Both the position numbers and the translations under genes were made by a program. From UBA1672 sp033851915 (lineage in GTDB: Bacteria; Pseudomonadota; Alphaproteobacteria; Micavibrionales; Micavibrionaceae): a stretch of 64,000 nt of DNA. Each line of letters begins with the position of its first letter. Position 1 is the stretch's first letter. Positions 59,979 through 64,000 of the stretch are shown in pieces. Location of the stretch: positions 248,001 to 312,000 of the forward strand of contig JAWSVM010000007.1 in assembly GCA_033851915.1 (NCBI GenBank). The letters are read 5' to 3'. Below the pieces are notes generated by a model. That model saw only the letters and a list, made by a program, of their open reading frames with translations, did not search any database and was not told the origin of the DNA.

Positions 59979-60908
59979 TTACAGTTTTTCTGTCAGTTCA
60001 GGCACTGCATCGAATAAATCCGCAACCAAACCATAATCTGCAACCGAGAATATTGGGGCGTCTTCGTCTTTATTGATGGCTACAATGGTTTTAGAGCCTT
60101 TCATGCCTGCTAAATGCTGGATCGCGCCGGAAATACCGATGGCGATATAAAGGTCAGGGGCAACGATCTTGCCTGTTTGGCCAACTTGATAATCATTGGG
60201 GACATAGCCAGCATCAACGGCAGCACGTGATGCGCCAATCGCTGCGCCGAGTTTATCAGCTAATTTCTCGATAATGGCAAAGTTTTCTTCTGATCCAACA
60301 CCGCGCCCACCTGATACGACTATTTTTGCAGCCGTTAGCTCCGGTCTCTCGGAAACGGAAAGCTCGGCTTTCACAAATGTCGTAAGGCTAGTGGCTTCAG
60401 GGGCGCTGTAATCCTCAATAGAGGCACTGCCGCCTGATGTCGCTGCCGCATCAAATGTCGTTCCGCGCACAGTGATCAACTTAATCGCATCGGATGATTT
60501 CACCGTTGCGATGGCGTTTCCTGCATAAACGGGGCGTTTGAAGGTGTCTGCAGATTCAACGGCGATAATGTCTGATATTTGTTGTGTATCCAGCAAAGCT
60601 GCCGCGCGAGGTAATATGTTTTTACCAAATGTTGTGGCAGGGGCTAGGATATGGGAATAATTTGAGGCTAAATCCACGAGTATAGGGGCGATATTCTCAG
60701 CAATTGGGTGTTCCAGAGACGCTGCATCGGCTTTTATGACTTTGGTTACGCCTGCGATTTGTGCAGCTTCCTGTGCCACCGCATCGCAATTCGAGCCTGC
60801 AACAAGGACATGGATATCACCGCCGATTTGGCTGGCTGCACCGATGGTGTTCAGAGTTGCGGATTTAATGGATTTGTTATCATGTTCTGCAAGGATAAGT
60901 ATGCTCAT
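59979..60908 (-). CDS. etfA: Electron transfer flavoprotein, alpha subunit
   Basis: With EtfB it carries electrons from acyl-CoA and other dehydrogenases to ETF-ubiquinone oxidoreductase. The 309 residues have the N-terminal alpha domain and the FAD-binding C-terminal motifs SGGRGVGSEENFAIIEKLAD, LGAAIGASRAAVDAGYVPND, QVGQTGKIVAPDLYIAIGIS and GAIQHLAGMKGSKTIVAIN. It follows etfB by 12 bases on the same strand. The ETF-QO gene is not in the window. Confidence 0.96.
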   Translation of the reverse strand: MSILILAEHDNKSIKSATLNTIGAASQIGGDIHVLVAGSNCDAVAQEAAQIAGVTKVIKADAASLEHPIAENIAPILVDLASNYSHILAPATTFGKNILPRAAALLDTQQISDIIAVESADTFKRPVYAGNAIATVKSSDAIKLITVRGTTFDAAATSGGSASIEDYSAPEATSLTTFVKAELSVSERPELTAAKIVVSGGRGVGSEENFAIIEKLADKLGAAIGASRAAVDAGYVPNDYQVGQTGKIVAPDLYIAIGISGAIQHLAGMKGSKTIVAINKDEDAPIFSVADYGLVADLFDAVPELTEKL

Positions 60909-60920
60909 TGTCTTGTCTTC

Positions 60921-61685
60921 CTATATCACTTTGGCTTCGTTTCTGAGTTTATCGATCAGTGCATCAACGCTATCGACCTTAATGCCGCCTTTGCGCACGG
61001 GTGGTTCATTCACCGAGATGATTTCGAGGCGCGGCGTGTAATCAACGCCAAGTTCTGATGGCTCAATAATATCCAATTGTTTCTTCTTGGCCTTCATAAT
61101 GTCGGGTAGCTTGGCATAGCGTGGCTCATTCAGGCGTAAGTCTGTGGTGATAATTGCAGGGGAGGTCAGCTCCAGCGTTTCCAGTCCACCGTCAATTTCG
61201 CGGGTGACGTGGATTTTCCCGTCATTAATTTCTAGTTTTGAGGCAAATGTCCCTTGTGCCCAGCCGAGGAGGGCGGCCAGCATTTGTCCCGTTTGGCTGG
61301 AATCATCATCAATGGATTGTTTTCCCATAATTACAAGGTCAGGTTTTTCTTTCTCTACCAAGGCTTTAAGAGTTTTTGCAACGGCCAGTGGCTCAACCCC
61401 GCCCAAATCAATAGGGGCATCGGTTTTGACCAAAATACCGCGGTCTGCGCCCATCGCCATGGCACTGCGAATTTGTTCTTGCGCCTTTTCAGGGCCAATC
61501 GTTACGACAATAACTTCGGAGGCCTTGCCGGATTCTTTTAAGCGGATAGCTTCTTCAACGGCGATTTCATCGAAGGGGTTAATCGACATTTTAACATTGG
61601 CGAGGTCAACGCCGCTGCCGTCTGACTTAACATGGATTTTTACGTTAAAATCGACAACGCGTTTGATAGGGACAAGTATTTTCAT
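60921..61685 (-). CDS. etfB: Electron transfer flavoprotein, beta subunit
   Basis: Partner of EtfA; it holds AMP and shapes the FAD site. The 254 residues show KILVPIKRVVDFNVKIHVKS, MSINPFDEIAVEEAIRLKE, VVTIGPEKAQEQIRSAMAMG, LVIMGKQSIDDDSSQTGQML, and the recognition-loop region NEPRYAKLPDIMKAKKK that docks dehydrogenases. It lies directly before etfA, so the two form an operon. A HIG1-like membrane gene lies upstream on the same strand, 36 bases away. Confidence 0.96.
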   Translation of the reverse strand: MKILVPIKRVVDFNVKIHVKSDGSGVDLANVKMSINPFDEIAVEEAIRLKESGKASEVIVVTIGPEKAQEQIRSAMAMGADRGILVKTDAPIDLGGVEPLAVAKTLKALVEKEKPDLVIMGKQSIDDDSSQTGQMLAALLGWAQGTFASKLEINDGKIHVTREIDGGLETLELTSPAIITTDLRLNEPRYAKLPDIMKAKKKQLDIIEPSELGVDYTPRLEIISVNEPPVRKGGIKVDSVDALIDKLRNEAKVI

Positions 61686-61721
61686 TTGAGTGTTACTCCG
61701 AGTATAGGGAATAAAAAGAGG

Positions 61722-61919
61722 CTAATTTTGAGCTAAAAAATACGCTAGTGCAAGCAGTAAAATAGTCAGCCCTTGTAACGCGACACGAAGTTGCATAAGT
61801 TTGTTGCCATATTTCTCGTTGAATGCACCGCCCTTTATCATCGAAAAGATGCCGATAAAGAGGACTGCAACGACTGATAGGAAAGAGATCAGTATAAGAA
61901 TGGGTAACATCGTGTTCAT
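61722..61919 (-). CDS. HIG1-like twin transmembrane protein
   Basis: A 65-residue protein with two membrane helices (LPILILISFLSVVAVLFIGIF and ALQGLTILLLALAYFLAQN) joined by the loop SMIKGGAFNEKYGNKLMQLRV. The pattern NKLMxLRVALQG is that of the HIG1 (hypoxia-induced) domain, associated with respiratory chain supercomplexes in mitochondria and alphaproteobacteria. The neighbouring etfBA fits a respiratory role but does not prove it. Its promoter would lie in the 150-base gap with the divergent small gene. Confidence 0.82.
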   Translation of the reverse strand: MNTMLPILILISFLSVVAVLFIGIFSMIKGGAFNEKYGNKLMQLRVALQGLTILLLALAYFLAQN

Positions 61920-61984
61920 GGCAATAACCTAACGCGATTTATTCGGCTTGTATAGAGTTTCTATTATGTGTTTGCAGCTCAAAT

Positions 61985-62014
61985 TTGACATAACGTTACG
62001 AAATATGCATTAAT
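61985..62014 (+). promoter_or_regulatory. Possible promoter for the small gene at 62069
   Basis: A consensus TTGACA at 61985-61990 is followed after 18 bases by ATTAAT (62009-62014), or after 20 bases by TAATAT. Distance to the ATG at 62069 is 54 bases. The exact -35 is notable but the -10 choice is ambiguous. Confidence 0.35.
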
Positions 62015-62068
62015 ATATGAAAATAAGTGCTAAAAAATGCGCAGTAAATTTATATCGAGGTGATAAAA

Positions 62069-62311
62069 ATGGTAAATCAATATAGAAAACATGCATCAGA
62101 TTCTCATTGGAGCTATAGCTGGACTTTAGGCGATAACCCTGTTGTTTCTTTTTGTAATTCGAAGGTTAGAACGAATGTAATTTATACTTTGGATGAGTTG
62201 CAATCTGTTTTGAAATGCACTGATGAAGAAATCAGCTTTATTCCTTTGCCACGCCGCATCATGGAAAATGCTCTAAGTATTGTTGATGGGTCGTTAACGC
62301 GCGCCGCGTAG
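62069..62311 (+). CDS. Small protein of unknown function
   Basis: An 80-residue polar protein that I do not recognise, without signal peptide or membrane segment. ATG at 62069 with GAGGTGAT upstream is used. It opens with basic and aromatic residues (YRKHASDSHWSYSWTLGDN) and ends with a helix-like FIPLPRRIMENALSIVDG. Its last 18 bases overlap the converging ubiG 3' end. A short gene with a good ribosome-binding site and a nearby -35 box makes it plausible. Confidence 0.58.
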   Translation: MVNQYRKHASDSHWSYSWTLGDNPVVSFCNSKVRTNVIYTLDELQSVLKCTDEEISFIPLPRRIMENALSIVDGSLTRAA

Positions 62312-63010
62312 AGAAATCAAATAATTTACATCTAAATCCGTTTTCGATAGGTGAAACGCGTTTTTCAGAGGATTAAAGATTAGCCCCGTAACATCATACG
62401 GGGTTAAATTATGTTTGCGGGCATGGCTGGCGATTTCAGAAGGTTTGACGAATTTTGACCATGTATGCGTGCCGCGTGGAACCCAACGCAAGATATGCTC
62501 TGCTGCGACGATGCCCAAGGCGAATGATTTCGGGGTGCGGTTTAGGGTTGACATAATCAAAAGGCCGTTCGGTTTGAGGCGGTTTATGCAGACTTCTATG
62601 AATTCTTCTACATTGCGGACATGCTCTATAATCTCCAGAGCAACGACAACATCGTATTGTTCATCCAAATCCTGTGCATCGCCGCACATATAGGTAATAT
62701 CAAGCTCAGACGTCTTCGCATGGGCTTTGGCAACATCAATGGCATTGGCATCGGCATCAATGCCTGTGACCTGCATGCCCATTTGCGCCAAAGATTCACT
62801 GACCAGCCCGCCACCACAGCCAATATCAAGGATATTGAGTTTATCGAATTGCAAGCTGTAATGATCTGCGATTTGTTGGTGGATATAGTCCATACGCACA
62901 GGGTTCAAGCGGTGAAGTGGCTTAAATGGCCCGTCCTCATCCCACCATTTTTTAGAGTCTTTGGCGAAGTGAATAATTTCTTTCGGATCAATTGTGGTCG
63001 TTTTTTCCAC
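62294..63010 (-). CDS. ubiG: Ubiquinone biosynthesis O-methyltransferase UbiG
   Basis: SAM-dependent O-methyltransferase acting on hydroxylated polyprenyl intermediates in ubiquinone synthesis. From the GTG at 63010, which has AAAAAGG upstream, the protein is 238 residues, close to the E. coli length of 240; GTG at 63064 gives 18 more and has no clear ribosome-binding site. Seen: WWDEDGPFKPLHRLNPVRMDYI, SAM motif I ILDIGCGGGLVSESLAQMG, GIDADANAIDVAKAHA, YDVVVALEIIEHV and LIMSTLNRTPKSFALGIVAAEHILRWVPRGTH. It is divergent from lysC, a common alphaproteobacterial arrangement. Confidence 0.94.
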   Translation of the reverse strand: MEKTTTIDPKEIIHFAKDSKKWWDEDGPFKPLHRLNPVRMDYIHQQIADHYSLQFDKLNILDIGCGGGLVSESLAQMGMQVTGIDADANAIDVAKAHAKTSELDITYMCGDAQDLDEQYDVVVALEIIEHVRNVEEFIEVCINRLKPNGLLIMSTLNRTPKSFALGIVAAEHILRWVPRGTHTWSKFVKPSEIASHARKHNLTPYDVTGLIFNPLKNAFHLSKTDLDVNYLISLRGAR

Positions 63011-63112
63011 TGTTTTGCCTTTTTTACTTTGATTTTTATGCTGAGGGTGAGTATGGATAACCACTGCTGTAAATACAAGATTATAAACACAAGAGCATAA
63101 AAGATTTAAGAG

Positions 63113-64000
63113 ATGGCTTTAATTGTCGCAAAATTTGGTGGAACTTCCGTCGCGGATATCGAACGTATAGAGCGTGCGGCCGATAAAGTTGCGCGTGAGG
63201 TAGAGGCAGGACATAAGGTTGTTGTTGTTGTTTCTGCGATGTCGGGTGTGACGAATACACTGGTTGCTTATTGTGGTGATATCAGCCCGATGCATGATTT
63301 GCGTGAATATGACGCGGTTGTTTCCAGTGGCGAGCAGATTACTGCTGGTCTTATGGCGATGGCGTTGCAAAAGCGCGGCGTTAGTGCGCGGTCATGGCTT
63401 GGGTGGCAGATTCCTATTCTTACGGATAATGTCCATGGGAAAGCACGCATTGAGAATATTGATACGGAAGAGCTTCACAAGCGTTTGGATTCCGGTGAAG
63501 TTGCTGTTGTTCCTGGATTTCAGGGCGTAACCGAACATAACCGCGTAGCAACATTGGGACGTGGCGGGTCTGATACGTCTGCTGTGGGGCTGGCGGCGGC
63601 TTTAAAGGCGGATCGCTGTGATATCTATACGGATGTTTCGGGGGTTTATACGGCTGACCCGCGCATTGTTCCGGCGGCGAGGAAGATACATAAGATCTCT
63701 TATGAAGAGATGTTGGAGCTGGCCTCACTGGGCAGCAAAGTTTTACAAACGCGCTCGGTTGAAATGGGCGCGAAAAATGGTGTGCCTATTCAGGTTCTCT
63801 CTAGTTTTGAAGAGGATGTCGGCAGCGCACGTAAAGGTACATTGGTAACAACGGAGGATCAAATTATGGAACAGGAACTCGTCAGCGGTATTGCGCATAA
63901 CAGCGATGAAGCAAAAATCACTGTTGTTGGTGTAGAGGATGTGCCCGGTGTTGCCGCACGTTTATTTGCTCCTTTGGCGAAAGCATCCATCAATGTTGAT
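63113..64000 (+). CDS. lysC: Aspartate kinase, 3' end cut off by the window
   Basis: The first 296 residues of aspartate kinase, which phosphorylates L-aspartate to start lysine, threonine and methionine synthesis. ATG at 63113 follows a weak AAGAG. Seen: VAKFGGTSVADIERIERAA (nucleotide/aspartate site), VVVVSAMSGVTNTLVAY, SSGEQITAGLMAMAL, VVPGFQGVTEHNRVATLGRG, GSDTSAVGLAAALKADRCDI, TDVSGVYTADPRIVPAARK and GSKVLQTRSVEMG. The start of the first ACT domain (ISGIAHN-like VSGIAHNSDEAKITVVGVED) is reached, so the regulatory region continues beyond 64000. metA and lysA in this window draw on its product. Confidence 0.97.
   Translation, partial: MALIVAKFGGTSVADIERIERAADKVAREVEAGHKVVVVVSAMSGVTNTLVAYCGDISPMHDLREYDAVVSSGEQITAGLMAMALQKRGVSARSWLGWQIPILTDNVHGKARIENIDTEELHKRLDSGEVAVVPGFQGVTEHNRVATLGRGGSDTSAVGLAAALKADRCDIYTDVSGVYTADPRIVPAARKIHKISYEEMLELASLGSKVLQTRSVEMGAKNGVPIQVLSSFEEDVGSARKGTLVTTEDQIMEQELVSGIAHNSDEAKITVVGVEDVPGVAARLFAPLAKASINVD

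Noticed and set aside
1..64000. tRNA, rRNA, CRISPR arrays and insertion sequences
   Set aside because: I looked in the gaps between genes for cloverleaf-like sequence, regularly spaced repeats and terminal inverted repeats, and saw none. Without a covariance search, small RNA genes could be missed.

Overview
The window is chromosomal core DNA of an alphaproteobacterium with moderately low GC. The grounds are gene content and order: a CarD regulator beside a phosphoesterase-like gene, CobS/CobT beside a J-domain gene and bolA, a DUF2336 protein, the series zinc-ribbon / ftsE / ftsX / YdcF / acyltransferase / DUF2125 / tyrA / chorismate mutase, a TIGR02302 (DUF4175) protein beside lysA, and ubiG divergent from lysC. 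A Micavibrio- or Rhodospirillales-like lineage is my guess; the sequence alone does not prove it. I see no rRNA, tRNA, prophage, insertion sequence or CRISPR array. Gene density is high, with many 1-4 base overlaps and short gaps. Only two gene-free stretches reach about 300 bases.

Layout. 1-5.5 kb: the end of ftsY, AMP nucleosidase, serine dehydratase, a small Gln/Pro-rich protein and a DUF2336 protein. 5.6-12 kb: phosphoglycerate kinase, an iminopeptidase-like hydrolase, an exported nuclease-like protein, an M48 lipoprotein protease, a degenerate phosphoesterase and carD. 12-19 kb: an NTF2-like protein, LD-carboxypeptidase, a DHH phosphoesterase, then a surface-glycan cluster (GtrB-like GT2, GtrA-like flippase, two paralogous GT-C membrane transferases). 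19-31 kb: clpX, sufE, hisS, cobT, cobS, a J-domain gene, bolA, a ribbon-helix-helix gene, accA and xerD. 31-38.7 kb: two unknown envelope genes, aroK-aroB-corC-like, two small paralogous unknown genes, and an aldo/keto reductase, FAD oxidoreductase and hydrolase downstream of secA. 38.7-47 kb: secA, a PpiC-type isomerase, a MutT-like Nudix hydrolase, a methyltransferase, metA, chorismate mutase and tyrA. 47-57.5 kb: DUF599, a PlsC-DUF2125 fusion, YdcF, ftsX-ftsE, a zinc-ribbon protein, TIGR02302, lysA and a tiny lipoprotein. 57.6-64 kb: a TlpA-like protein, a pentapeptide-repeat protein, etfB-etfA, a HIG1-like protein, ubiG and the start of lysC.

Functional threads. aroK/aroB, chorismate mutase/tyrA, metA, lysA and lysC cover parts of aromatic and aspartate-family amino-acid synthesis. 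SecA, FtsY, FtsEX, TIGR02302, XerD, LD-carboxypeptidase and the acyltransferase serve envelope growth and division. ClpX, M48, PpiC and the J-domain protein serve protein quality control. The most unusual points are: a His/Glu-rich insert plus a tail encoded antisense to TIGR02302 in the zinc-ribbon protein; the PlsC-DUF2125 fusion; a doubled membrane glycosyltransferase beside gtrA/gtrB-like genes; cobS and cobT separated by an opposing unknown gene; a lysine/glutamate-rich ClpX tail; a run of ten A directly after the start codon of the iminopeptidase gene; and a tandem pair of diverged small unknown proteins. I found no clearly novel multi-gene defence or mobile system.
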